Part shown: in pieces, positions 24,608-35,791 of the stretch
How positions within the stretch are numbered: position 1 is the first letter of the stretch
How the letters are laid out: each line of letters begins with the position of its first letter
Source: Linanthus parryae
Lineage: Eukaryota; Streptophyta; Magnoliopsida; Ericales; Polemoniaceae
Length of the DNA: 64,000 nt
Direction of reading: 5' to 3'
NCBI GenBank assembly: GCA_023055425.1
Contig: JALGPY010000006.1
Coordinates: 90,927,935 to 90,991,934 of the forward strand
Program-made: the position numbers and the translations under genes
Notes under the pieces: generated by a model
The model's input: only the letters and a program-made list of their open reading frames with translations
Databases searched by the model: none
What the model was told of the DNA's origin: nothing

Positions 24608-24633
24608 GGGGGGGGGGGGGGGGGGGGGGGGGG
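24608..24633. repeat. poly-G run (26 G)
   Basis: An uninterrupted G run follows CATGGTGGGTG. It could form G-quadruplex structures on this strand. Run length may be affected by sequencing. Confidence 0.9.
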
Positions 24634-25753
24634 TTACATGTACGTAACGCTTCTGACTAACATTCTCTAATGCCATTATTGTAAGGACAATCAGATACAT
24701 AAATTACTTGGGTCAATTTATTATTTTGTATAATTTCTAGTAGTTAGATGGTCATTTACAACACTTGTACAGACTATAAGTAGGACTAGCGTACATCTTT
24801 TTCTCGTTCATGAAGTTGACTTCATGGAGGTTACTTTGACCAACAAATTCAGTTCACAATGTGATATGATTTTTTTTTTAATAAAATGATAATTTATAAA
24901 ATTTCGTTTCATATCATTTAAATTCACAAGAGATCTTTAAGCATTCAAAAGTAGTAATTTGTTAATGCATTCACTCAGCGAATTATTCATTGAGCTGGTT
25001 TTCTGAGGTAGGAACCGGCGAAAATTCTTCATTTTACAAATTATTTATTTATCGAACAAAATTCATTTATTGAGGTTTTACTGTGTTTGAGTATTTCTTT
25101 ACTGAAAAGACTTAATTATTGCACTTCCTTCTTTGCAATATTTGCTTTTCGTTGGAGTTAGAACATGTTGAACTAGCTAAACCGTATGATCAAAAGAGCA
25201 ATTTAGCCGTCAAGTGGACGTACCGGTCCGGACTCGAACCGTCAGGATGCGGCGGATCCTTGCCTGGTTCTTTCGTGTAACGGGGGCAATCCTGTCTGTT
25301 GGAACCCATGTAGGACTTGGCCCACAAGACCGGGCCACCTACAGCCGGTCAGTTCAGTGAGGACCAGGCCAACGCATCATTTTTCGTATATGTGTCAGTT
25401 CGGTGAGGACCGGCCCAACCCATCATTTTCCGTATATGTATGTGTATTGCTTTAAAAAATGATATAAGAATAGTAGAACAACATTTTTGGCTTAGAAATA
25501 AATAATCATCCAGATAGCTTGGTTCCTAAACTCGATTACAAACCTGTTAAAAACCAAACATGCAGCCCCAACTTCTTAAAAGAACAAGACACATATCTGT
25601 TCATCTATCATGGTTCTTTCGTTCTCTAAATTTTCCAGGAAGCTCTCCATGAACCAAGTAAATCGAGTCGTCACCAACCAAAAAATGCGTTTCAAGTAGG
25701 CTCATATTAAAAAAAAAGAAGATTCAACCGTCTCTCTCCCTGAAACCTAGTTA
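24634..25753. other. intergenic DNA, no gene seen
   Basis: AT-rich. It contains the tandem duplication at 25348-25446 and, at about 25060-25083, a sequence ending TTGAGGTTTTACTGTG that looks like an isolated decayed Emigrant-type end. The stretch 25548-25625 is shared with 59300-59378. Confidence 0.4.
25348..25446. repeat. tandem duplication, about 51 bp x 2
   Basis: Two adjacent copies contain GTCAGTTC(A/G)GTGAGGACC, then CAAC(G/C)CATCATTTT and CGTATATGT, with a few substitutions. Nothing suggests a function. Confidence 0.8.
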
Positions 25754-26690
25754 CAGTAAAACCTCTACAAATTATTATGTTGGGACTGAAATATTTTATT
25801 AAGTTGGCGAAATATTGTTATATCGATAAATTAATCATTTATTATTTTAAAGAGGTTTTATGTATTATCTTTAAATTTCAAAGCCCGATGTACTAGTTAC
25901 AATGTACATCAGTTATAGATGTAAAATAAATTAAAAAAACAAGTTCAAGGCACATTCTATGAATGTACATTCACATGTTACTGGAATTTGCCAAGTTCAT
26001 TATTTTTTAATAAGTAAAAAGCTAGTTAATGGTACCAAAAAGTTGGTTCACGGTACCACCGCAATACATTAAACATGGTTAGAAATTGATCATTATAAAA
26101 TGTCCATAGAATGTTTTTAAAATAACATCAACTATGGCTCTTAAACTTCAAGGTGTGCAAAAATCAAGCATGACCAATCAACAACGAAAACTGTTATGCG
26201 AGTGTAAGAGAAATCACTAAGAGTGCACTCGACAAGATTTAGTGCAGTGGGTTGACAAAAAGTTAGTGAACTAAGAATATCAAACACTCTCAAGCGATCA
26301 TAAGAGTTCCTATTAGCCAAATTTGACAAAAGTTGATATTCCAAGCTTCACAAACCAACCAAGTTTCAAGACATTGATAAAACTTTTTATGAATGGTTTT
26401 TCTAACATCAAGAGCGTGTGAATATAACAAGATAGATAATCATAGAGAAGGTGGTTGACTATATATTTATTTTTTACCAGACAATCATAGAATTTGAAAT
26501 ATTTTAGCAATTATTAATTTACAGTTTTTTTGGGACCAATATAGGTACAATGAGATTTAAAACCGTTATTATCTTATTATTTTATCGAGTGGGGTCTAAT
26601 TTTGCACTGGTCCTAAGTTGGGATTGGAAAAATTATTAATTTTATCAAAGTTATTAATTTATCGAGTATTAATTCATAGAGGTTTTACTG
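25754..26690 (+). mobile_element. pogo/Emigrant-like transposon with transposase remnants
   Basis: The left end CAGTAAAACCTCTACAAATT and the right end ATAGAGGTTTTACTG are inverted repeats flanked by TA (25752-25753 and 26691-26692), as in pogo-like elements. Unlike the shorter MITE at 1188, this copy keeps transposase DNA-binding remnants on the plus strand. From 26170 it reads MTNQQRKLLCECKRNH, then a stop, then RQDLVQWVDKKL. Near 26388, in another frame, come FYEWFF and HQERVNIT. These resemble the two helix-turn-helix halves of CENP-B/pogo transposases. Stops and frameshifts are many, and the DDE catalytic part is not visible. Confidence 0.75.
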
Positions 26691-26696
26691 TAAAGC

Positions 26697-27024
26697 CCTA
26701 CTTTCTTTGACTAAAATTAAGTAACTTTTAGCATTTTTTAAGTCATTAAAAATTTCTAATTTATTCATTTTTGTTACAACTTATGTTAGGTAACTTTTTT
26801 TTTACCTTTTTAGAAGACTAAAAAAAAAATTTTCTAACATCAAATTTTCTTACTTTTTAAACCTAAAATCCCCTTTTTAGGAGCTAAAAAAAACATAAGT
26901 GAGCACCAGTTTCTTAAAAAAGTTACCTACAACTTCTTAGAAAATTTAATATCAAAATAAATATTTTTTTATCTTTCTCTAAAAGGAACTAAAAACTACT
27001 TAAATTAGGTAAAGAAGACAGGAC
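26697..27024. mobile_element. AT-rich fold-back element (MITE)
   Basis: The left end (CCTACTTTCTTTGACTAA, then AATTAAGTAACTTTTAG) and the inverse of the right end (CCTGTCTTCTTTACCTAA, then TTTAAGTAGTTTTTAG) match imperfectly over about 35 bases. More inverted A/T-rich segments lie inside. It is placed directly after the pogo-like element. No convincing target duplication was found. Confidence 0.45.
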
Positions 27025-27231
27025 CTAACTAGCTGAATTATCATATGAAGCAGAAAATTCTAACTTGTTTATTACCCTATCAAACTTTGACAGTGAGCTA
27101 CCTCGATTCTCACATACCTAGCAAATTGCAAACTAACTCATGTATACCAACTCCCGAGACATGATACTAACATACTAGCGATGCAGACCCGTGGATTTTG
27201 GCAATCCCATGAGAAATTTTTGTTTGTTCTA

Positions 27232-27380
27232 AGAGCAAATACACGTGGTGCTCTAATCAATACAACACATGACACGTCAGGAAGAAAGAGAATGAGTGGC
27301 AGTCAAAAGTACGTGGATTCCTACATGTTCCTGACGTGTCCTGTGATGTATTGATTAGAGCACCACGTCATATTTGCTCT
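27232..27380. mobile_element. 149-bp fold-back MITE
   Basis: Two arms of about 52 bases (27232-27283 and 27329-27380) are inverted copies: AGAGCAAAT, then ACGTGGTGCTCTAATCAATA, CACATGACACGTCAGGAA, with about four differences. The loop is about 45 bases. No coding content. The family is not recognised, and no target duplication is obvious. Confidence 0.75.
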
Positions 27381-27558
27381 TGGAGCAAGCAATAATTACT
27401 CCAATCCCATACTGTGGATACATTGACTTGAAATTTCTATCCAGTAGGGATAAATCAAAGTTAAGTAAGCCGCTGTAGAGTCCTAGAGACGTTATTAGAC
27501 TTAAAAAGGATTATGAAAACGTGCTTGTCAAGATTAAAGACTTTCATCCCCACAAAAA

Positions 27559-28234
27559 TGTTGGGTAAAGTAATTTGCATATTCAAAATAAACCAGTAAA
27601 TTAAAAGAACATGTCAGCAACGTTGCTTAAATACTTGAGAAGAGGATCCTTTTGACGAACGCTTTTCTTAAAGTGATTTGCCCCCCGGTGCTATCGGTAA
27701 TACACGGAACAAACACCTTCCAGGACTCCTCTTGCTATACATGACTGGCGTAGCATTTGCTCTCAAGTATCCGGATGGAACTACCGATTGAGAAAAATTT
27801 AGATGGGAGAGAGAGATCGAGACTGGGATCGAGAGAGGTCTGTACCCTTCGATTGAGGACGCAATTCTCAATATAAAGAAACGGGAAGGAGATCGTGAAG
27901 GAGGAGCGCCTGGGCACAAAACTACGTTTTTCTCCATCTTCTCACATTCGACGTACGTTGCCTTCCCACGTTCTTAGGCAAAATCAATTTTTCAGGACAA
28001 ATAAAACATGTAGTAAAAACTATAAACACCATTTTATTATCTGGGTTGGTCCACCACGCGGACGCGCCCGAAGGCGGTGCGCGTTTGTGTATTTATCAAT
28101 TAACGCCGTTTCTCCACCAAAAACTGTAGCCGAAAGATCGTCATCTCAACAAGAGAATTTGCTCATTCACAATTTAGCTCAAGAGCTCAAGTTGAGCTCA
28201 CACTTGAGCTCAAGAGCTTCAACTATATCCAACA
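27559..28234 (-). repeat. 3' LTR of the old Copia element
   Basis: 676 bases, TGTTGGGTAAAG to TATATCCAACA on the plus strand. It is clearly diverged from its partner. It contains TCTTAAAGTG at 27666-27675, 107 bases from its edge, the equivalent of the proposed self-priming site discussed for the 5' LTR. Confidence 0.88.
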
Positions 28235-28741
28235 ATCCCCCACATGAATAACCAAATTGGCTATTCAACAATCTCAGTCTCAAATAAGCTATCCTGAAGC
28301 TTATCGCATAAAGATAGGTGACCATAAACATTGAACCTTCTCTTAATAACACACTGCAGGATGTGCTGGCTCACAAGTTGCCAAAAAGCCTTGAACTGCT
28401 TGCCAATGGTGCACACCAAGTCGGCAGTGCTCACGCAATTAAGACTTCTAGTCATTTCGTCCTCGTGAATGTGCTCATTTGGCCATTAAGACACGTTTTC
28501 CGATTTCATGAATGCTGTAGAGAATTCAACCTATTAATTCTCATAGAGCCGACCGTAGATCCAGTCATATAGGTGGACTCTTTTGGTACCTTTCATTAAG
28601 AGTTTTAATCATCCTCGATATAATGCAAGACATCACATTATCAAGACAAAGGAAGGGACATGAAAGAAACTTTGCAATGATCGTGATGTATCCCTATCCG
28701 TACATAGATAGGTTGTCCCTTTGAACCTAATTCTTGGGATC

Positions 28742-31700
28742 TCCAGTCACTTAGGTAGGGTTTGCCGTTATGACATATTTTTCAAGAGGCTCCAGGCCCA
28801 TTCCTTTCAATAAAGTCCAGACTTTCTCTCTTGGTGGTCCTTCAGTCAGCGGATCCGCTAGATTCTTCTTAGACTTAACGTAATTGATCGATATATACCG
28901 TTCGAGAGCAACTATATAACTGTATTGTGTCTACGACGTATATGTCTAGACTTGCCGTTATACATAGCATTCTGTGCTCGTTCAATTTCAGACTGGCTAA
29001 CGCAGTGTATGCAAATTAGGTACCGGTTTCAGCCACATAGGCAAGTCCTCCAGAAAGTGACGAAGCCATTCAGCTTCTTCACGTGCCTTGTCCAACGCAA
29101 TGAACTCAGATTCAATCGTAGACCTTTCTAAGCACATTTGCTTTGTATATTTTCACGACACTGCTGCTCCACTGAGCGTGAATACATATCCACTTGTGGA
29201 TTTCGGATCCTTCGTGTCAGAAATCCATTTGGCATCACTATAACCTTCGAATACCGTCGGGTATTTGGTATAGTCTAATCCAAGATTTTGAGAATATCTT
29301 AAATATTTCAGAACTCTTACCGCTGCTTTCCGGTGGTCTGCACTAGAATTGCTCGTAAAAAGGCTAAGCTTGCTAACTGCCCGAGCAATATATGGCCTTG
29401 TACAATTCATAATGTATAATAGGCTACTAGCTATTTGAGCATACTCTAGTTTATTGATCCCTACTCCAGTATTCTTGGTAAGATGCAAACTTACATCAAC
29501 TGGAGTTTTCACCGGGTTGCCTTTATCTTTATCAAACTTATTGAAAACTTTCTCAATATAGTGGGCTTAAGATAAAGCATACCCTACTTGTGTTCTAAAA
29601 TCTTAATTCCTAAAATCACATCAGCTAGACTCATGTCTTTCATGTCGAAGTTCTTCGCTAACATCTTCTTTGTATCGTCAATGATCTTCTTGTTGCTTCA
29701 CAAAATAAGCAAGTCATCGACATAAAAAATAGACTACTTTATAACATTCACGAGTGTTCTTAATGTAGACACATTTATCACACTCATTGATGTTAAAACC
29801 TCATGACATCATGATTTATCAAATTTCTCGTGCCATTGTTTCGGAGCTTGTTTTAATCCATACAAGGATTTTACAAGTGGACAAATTTTGGCATCTTGTC
29901 TAGGACGACAAACCTTTTGGGTTGTTCAGTATAGATTTCTTCATTCAGTTCACCGTTCGAGAATGACGTTTTAACGTCCATTTGGTGAATCTTGAGGTTG
30001 AAGAAAGCCAATATAGCTATTAACACTCCTATTGAGGTTTTGTGTGTCGCCGGCGAATAGGTATCGAAGAAATCGATCCCTTCATGTTTCCTGAAACCCT
30101 TAGCTACCAGCCGAGCTTTGTACTTATCAATCGATCCATCAGCTTTAAACTTCCTTTTGAAAATCCACTTGCACCCAATTGGTTTACAACCAGAAGGACG
30201 ATCTACCACTTCCCAAGTGTGGTTTTTCATAATGGAATCAATTTCACTATTAATTGCTTCCTTTCAATAATGACCTTCAGGATTAGAGACCGCTTGCTTA
30301 TTCGTCTTGGTTCATCATCCATCACCAGGTTTATGAAATCAGGACCAAACATTTTAGCAATTCTACCCCTTTTACTTCGTCGATGTTCATCTTCGTTAGG
30401 AGTTTCCTCCATTTCAGGGTCACGCACTCTTTTGGAAGAGTACTCTGATTCCCTTTCCTTACATGGAAACACATCTTCAAAGAATGACGCAATTCTAGCT
30501 TCCATTACAGTGTTATCATGTATGTCAGGGATATTTGACTTGTGAACCAAAAACTGATACGCACTTTTTCAAATGGCGATTCATATTGTCACTCTTCAAC
30601 CTTACTTTTATAGTTCATGAATGCACTTATGGCTTCATCCTTACTTCGTAATAGATATACATAGCCATACTTAGTGCAATCTCTATAAAAGTTACAAAGT
30701 ACTTATACCCCGATCTTGTTTGAACAACTTTCAAATCACAATGATCCGAATGTATCAACTCAAGAGGAGTAGTACGTCCAGTGATACTTATAAGTTGAGT
30801 CTATTTTCGATTTGGGTAGATGAGCAATTTGCATCAATTTCCGAATTGAATTGAAATTCATGTGGTCTAATCTACCATGCCAAATTCTATAAGACTCAAT
30901 CATGTAAGCAGAAGTAGAAGCTTTTTCATTAACAGTTGGAGGGTACACAGTTGCAACATTCATTTTGAACAACCTCCCACTAACATACCCCCTACAATCA
31001 TACACCCCACTTTTGATCAAAGTGAACATATCCGACTCAAAGACAAGTCTAAAACCATTCTTTGTGAGTAGAGTTCCAGACACTAAGTTCTTGCGGATAG
31101 CTGGTACATGGAGTACATTGTTGAGGGTCAATAGACGTCCTAAATCCAGCTTCACCAAAACCTTTCCGTTGCCACTAACTTTGGCAGTTGCGGAATTACC
31201 CATGAAGAAAATTTCTCTATCATAGGCTTCCTCGTACTCGGTGAACATCCGTTTGTCACAGCAGACATGGCGACCCCTTGGATTGCTGCCAACGAGATTC
31301 ACCTCGAAGATCACAGCTGAGAGGTTCATGTCCCCGACATCGTGGACTAAGTCGTACTCCTCAGAAAAATTAGCCTGATTCTTCTTTCCACCATTTACAG
31401 CCTTCCCTTTATTGGGACAGTCCACTGAGCGGTGACCTTTTGCTTTGTAGTTATAGCATTTTCCTCTTGATGCATCTCATGAATGGCACTTTGAACGATT
31501 CACTCATGGTCAAGCCCTCTTGATGCATCTCATGAAGCAAGACTTGCAGTTCGTGAACCTGCCCATCAAAGACTTATTGTCCACCATCTGATAATGGAGG
31601 AACCTCGTTGCGATGAACTGCTGGTGTCCACCATCCTCGACTCTGTACCTCTTGTCCAGAGCATCCCAGAGATCCTTGGACGTATCTATGTTAGCATATA

Positions 31701-32329
31701 CACTATAGAGTGCATACTCAAGCTGTTCATGATGAAGTTGCAAAACAGGTAGTCAGACTGCTTCCAAGCATGTACAGCCGCAACTTGTTGAAAATCAGCA
31801 CCCTATGGTAACTCGGGCTTGGACTCTTTCAGGAACCTATCCAAGTACAGTGTGGTCATGTAGAACTTCATCTTCGGTTGCCACATCTTGAAGTCCTTAC
31901 CAGCGAACTTCTCAGGCTTCTCGACGAAACCTGTACACCCTTGACCCGATCCTATTATCGGGTTACCAACGAATGGTGTGACTTGATCACTAGCACTGTA
32001 GACCTGAATGAATCCCGCTACAGAAAATTGAGCTCCAATCCTGTTTGAGGTCATCAAACCAGGTGCAGGTGCATTCCAAACGAACTTGGCGCAAATCCGA
32101 AGGCGGAGGAGATCCCGATGGATGATGGCAGACTTACACCAGAGAATCCCACTGAGAGACTCGAAGTAAGCCCCTGAGAACCGCTTGACACACCAACAAA
32201 TGATGTAGCAACTACGGTACTTGAGCCCATGATTTGAGATCCACTCGAGGCAACATATGTCGGGATACTCTCAGCCAACGAGAAACTAGCTTCTTGGGAG
32301 CCCGGAATCAGCGAAGTATCAAGGGTCAA
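28742..32329 (-). pseudogene. degenerate Copia gag-pol
   Basis: Domains in minus-strand order: a Gag N-terminal serine/glycine-rich stretch (32054-32329); gag with GFVEKPEKFAGKDFKMWQ (31803-32057) and LWDALDKRYRVEDGGHQQF (31510-31743); degraded protease with HVCCDKRMFTEYE, lacking the D-S/T-G active site, and pre-integrase IWHGRLDHMNFNS (30760-31425). Most of the integrase core is missing. The rest is the integrase tail (30227-30550), reverse transcriptase with NHTWEVVDRP and KARLVAKGF (29871-30230), FYVDDLLIL near 29700-29735, and RNase H with [15 protein letters not shown] (29153-29512), then SKKNLADPLTEGP near 28850. Numerous stops and frameshifts make it non-functional. Confidence 0.85.
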
Positions 32330-33537
32330 TTACATATCACCCACTTCCAGTTTGGGATAATAATCCATGTGCCACCTCCAGTATCAAAATACTCTTATCA
32401 CTACCTCCAGTTGCTAATTGCAAACATTTAACAATTGGGTAAATTTCCGTCCAAAATTTTCTGTTAGTTGACGGATTTTGAGGGGCAAAGTAGTCCAATA
32501 ACAAGATATGAACACCAAGAACAATTCCACTTGCACCACCACAACACCACCATCACCGCCACCACAAACACAGAATCCGGCAGACATCGACGCTAAAACC
32601 ATTGCCCTCACTGGTAAAAAAAAACATCACCATCAACACAACCCAGCATCTGCACTCCTCTCAAGCACCACCACCACCACCAAATTGAGACATAACCCTG
32701 TAAACTTTCTCTTCCTCCCCGTTCTCCAATCGAAGCACCCACCTCCAGTCATCACCAGAAACGCAAACCAGAAATGCAAACCCTTCTCCACCAGAACCTG
32801 TGCCCAATTCTGACGAACACCCAAGACCACCACTCCATCAGTCCTCGTCTTCTCCAACAGCCAAACAACCAAGATTCGTCGCCACCCTCTCTGCCCATCC
32901 AAGTCTCAACTCGCTTGCCGCGTTCTCCAACCACCACAGATGCATATCGAGAACGAGAGACAAATCGAGACCCCCCTGTAGATTATTCCATCTCTCTCGA
33001 GAGAGAAAGACACAATCCCAGATCTAGTTTGATTTTTCCATCTGTTGAGAGTGAGAGAGAGCAATTGGTAAGAGAGAGAAGCTTCAACCATTCCCATCTT
33101 CGTCTTCTCAATCTTCTTCTTCATCTTCTTGTGGGTTGTTCGATTCGTTTGTGGGGAAAGAGAAGAAAGTGGAAGAAACAGAGGATGGTGATGGTGATGG
33201 TAAGAGTGATTTGAAGGATGCTTTTGATGTGTTTGATGGGGACAAAGATGGGTTGATCACAGTGGGAGAATTGGGCATGGTTTGATTACTTATCTTCTTC
33301 TCAATCTTTTTCTTCATCTTGTTTGAAAAAAAAAATCTTCGTTATTTTTATTTCTTTTTAATATAAACTTTTTGAATTGACAATATTGCCCCTGACAGAG
33401 TTTAAAAAGTTAACGGAATTTTACCCTAGTTTTTGATTGTTTGCAATCAACAATTGGAGGTGGTAATAAGAGTATTTTGAAACTGGAAGTGGGACATCAT
33501 TACCATATACTGGAGGTGGCTAATAAGTAAATGACCC
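32323..33537. mobile_element. Pack-MULE-type Mutator-like element
   Basis: Terminal inverted repeats of about 130 bases: the left starts GGGTCAATTAC, the inverse of the right starts GGGTCATTTAC. They share ACTTCCAGTTT, TCAAAATACTCTTAT and ATTGCAAACA in order. A perfect 9-base target duplication, AAGTATCAA, flanks it (32314-32322 and 33538-33546), the size typical of Mutator-like elements. There is no transposase. The interior holds host-like coding sequence, including a calmodulin-type EF hand. It is inserted in the 5' part of the gag of the old Copia element. Confidence 0.9.
33055..33285 (+). pseudogene. captured calmodulin-like (EF-hand) gene fragment
   Basis: The frame is open from 33055 to the TGA at 33283-33285. 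It has a serine-rich stretch (33097-33135), an acidic stretch (KKVEETEDGDGDGKSD) and then DLKDAFDVFDGDKDGLITVG. The 12-residue loop D-G-D-K-D-G-L-I-T-V-G-E (33235-33270) has acidic or oxygen ligands at positions 1, 3, 5 and 12, glycine at 6 and isoleucine at 8, so it is a complete EF-hand calcium loop. The order serine-rich lead then F-D-V-F-D is that of plant calmodulin-like (CML) proteins. It stops right after ELGMV, so only one EF hand is retained. It lies inside the inverted repeats of the MULE and was presumably captured from a host CML gene. Confidence 0.75.
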
Positions 33538-34194
33538 AAGTATCAATTCCCGAAGACATCTCGAACTGTCACCAAATCAGAGAAACATAAGAAACGAGAA
33601 TTGATTTCCTCGTAAACTAGATAAAATATAGTTTGGAATGCAACTGAATATTTGAGCCTTGCTCTAAGTTGCACAACGACAGTCAAACTGTCTATGCGGA
33701 ATCAAGTTATACTAACAAATATACTAAAGAATTAGCAAACTAGCTGATTAGTAGGAGATTGGATACGACAACATGACGAATAAATCAAACCAAATATGTA
33801 ACAAGGATTAAGAATACAAACATAGCTTAAAGACTATCTCAAAGAAAAGAAAAGAAAAATACTAAAGAATTGCATTAGCAATAGCAGCAGATGTTAGGAG
33901 AGCAAACTGATCATGAACTAAAGGCAGATGACAAACAATAGTTTGGTTCATAAAAGAACAAAACATACAGTTCCAGTTATAAACTGAGTAACTGACTTTT
34001 TGCGACTACCTAAACAGGAACAGGTAATGCTGAAACACATTCAGAAACGCAGCAGTTCAAATCCCTAGAGTTTCACAAAACCATATTACAAAAACAGTAT
34101 ACAGATGGATACAAACAAATAAAAAAATTGAGCAGCAGTAGAGACAATATTACTAAGACAGTACTACAACACAATAATTAAAGGCATGTCTAAA

Positions 34195-34292
34195 GCAACT
34201 ATGGTGGTAGCTCAAGTGGTAGAGCGTTGGAAGCCCCTGCATGAGATGTCGGGTTCAAACCCGGTAAAAGACAAAAATAAATTTCTAAAAAA
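34195..34292 (+). mobile_element. very short tRNA-derived SINE with target duplication
   Basis: Box A-like TAGCTCAAGTGGTAGAGC begins at 34209 and box B GGGTTCAAACCCGG at 34251. The body ends in a short A-rich tail (TTTCTAAAAAAA). A 14-base direct repeat, AAGGCATGTCTAAA, flanks it (34181-34194 and 34293-34306), proving retroposition. The whole insertion is only about 98 bases. A tRNA fold is not convincing because the anticodon arm is replaced by GAAGCCCCTGCATGAG, so this is not a functional tRNA gene. The relic at 3541 shares the same layout. Confidence 0.82.
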
Positions 34293-35123
34293 AAGGCATG
34301 TCTAAACACATGAACTATCAGGTTGCTATATAAACGACAAATATATACATAATAGCAACGAACTCTCGAAACATAGATGGTGAATCTACTAATTGCACAG
34401 GACTTTAGAAGATGAGTACTATACACATAAACATAAACAAATATTCAACTATAAACTAATTGATACATTACTGATCTTACAGAAAGATAGAAAACTATAC
34501 ATACGACAGGAAAGTGTAGTACACATATAAGTCAGAACAGAAAGAATTTAAGATATACAAGAAAATACTTTCAGGTTTCACTAGACTGAACTGAAACACT
34601 ACGAATAGACAGTTAACATGTAAAATCACATGAAACTAAATGAGTATTCTACAGGACAGAATTTAAGGAAATACTCATGAAATCCTGAAATTTCAAGGAA
34701 CTATAATGACAAAGAATATATTGTATCTCCTGCTTAAGCAACCGTTTCACAGTTTAACAACTTAAAAGGAACAGAACATATAAAGACTAAACAGAGATAC
34801 CAGGAAGAAGAACATAGCAGTTCTGGGAAATTCAAAACGTACTTCAGGAACTGAACCAGTTGCAGTTAGACATGAATAAAATACAAAAGAAAACTGGGAA
34901 AGAAGCACAATAATCCAGAAATTCGCCAAAGTTCATGACATGAATAGGAATTAAAAGTTAAGTCATAGACTGGAATCTAAAATCTAAAACTAAAACAGAG
35001 AGAATCCTGGTCAAGAACACAGATTGTGGTTTCAGCAATAACCTAAACATTAATACGAAGCAAGCTAACATATGTCTCAATAGGCAGATTCATGCTCGCA
35101 GATTAAAAATCCAAACTGAAAAA

Positions 35124-35134
35124 CGCTTTAAGAC
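35124..35134 (-). promoter_or_regulatory. non-tRNA primer-site candidate of the old Copia
   Basis: Immediately after the 5' LTR (minus sense) the sequence is GTCTTAAAGCG, not the TGGTATCAGAGC expected for Copia elements primed by initiator-Met tRNA. Its inverse occurs in the same LTR at 35243-35253 (CCTTAAAAGCG on the plus strand) with one extra A, and in the 3' LTR at 27666-27675 (TCTTAAAGTG) with one change. Confidence 0.5.
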
Positions 35135-35791
35135 TGTTGGGAAAAATAATCTGCAATTTTAAAATAAAACAGTAAATTGAAAGAACCGGTCACCAACGTT
35201 GCTGAAATACTTGGAGAAGAGGATCGCGTTGACGAGCGCTTTCCTTAAAAGCGATTTGCCCCCAGTGCTATCGGTAATACACGGAACAAACGCCTCCCAT
35301 GACTCCTCTTGCTATACTTGGCTGGCGTAGCACTTGTCCTCAAGTACCGGGACCGAACAACTGATTGAGAACAGTTTAGATGAGAGAGAGATCGAGATCG
35401 AGAGAGGTCTGTACCCTTCGATTGAGGACGCAACTCTCAATATAAAGAAACGGGAGGGAATGGTGGAGGAGCGCCTGGGCACAAAACCATGTTTTTCTCC
35501 ATCTTCTCACGGACATAGTACGTTGCCTTCCCACGTTCTTTGGGCAAATCAATTTGCCAGGAGAAGTAAAACATGTTGTAAAAATTATAAAAATCATATT
35601 ATTATCTGCGTCGATCCACGACCCAGACCCGTCTCAAGGCGGTGCGTGTGTGTGTTTATCAATTAATACCATTTCTCCATCTGTAGCCGAAAGATCGTCA
35701 TCTCAACACGAGAATTTGCTCATTCACAGTTTACCTCAAGAGCTCAAGTTGAGCTTACACTTGAGCTCAAGAGCTTCAACTATATCCAACA
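35135..35791 (-). repeat. 5' LTR of the old Copia element
   Basis: 657 bases, TGTTGGGAAAAATAATCTGC to TATATCCAACA on the plus strand. It aligns with 27559-28234 along its length with many substitutions and small indels. Confidence 0.88.

Larger units (their letters stand above)
33547..35134 (-). other. leader region of the old Copia element
   Basis: Non-coding AT-rich DNA lies between the 5' LTR and gag (minus sense), about 1.5 kb excluding the SINE. No frame or splice pair could be established. Its start after the LTR is discussed as a possible primer site. Confidence 0.5.
27559..35791 (-). mobile_element. old Copia (Tork-like) element with nested insertions
   Basis: The LTRs are 35135-35791 (5', minus sense) and 27559-28234 (3'). 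Flanking bases AAAAA (27554-27558) and AAAAC (35792-35796) may be a decayed target duplication. A purine tract (ATGTGGGGGAT, minus sense) adjoins the 3' LTR. The coding part is a pseudogene at 28742-32329. A Pack-MULE (32323-33537) is inserted in the 5' end of gag and a short SINE (34195-34292) in the leader. Its protein motifs, purine tract and LTR layout resemble the array at 36197-57538, so the two are related families on the same strand, 405 bases apart. Confidence 0.88.

Noticed and set aside
32774..33214. 146-codon frame on the plus strand in the Pack-MULE
   Set aside because: The recognisable protein (EF hand) is in a different frame, so this one is a shadow.
34205..34270. Possible functional tRNA gene
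   Set aside because: Boxes A and B are present but no anticodon arm can be formed, and a target duplication plus A tail show it to be a SINE insertion.
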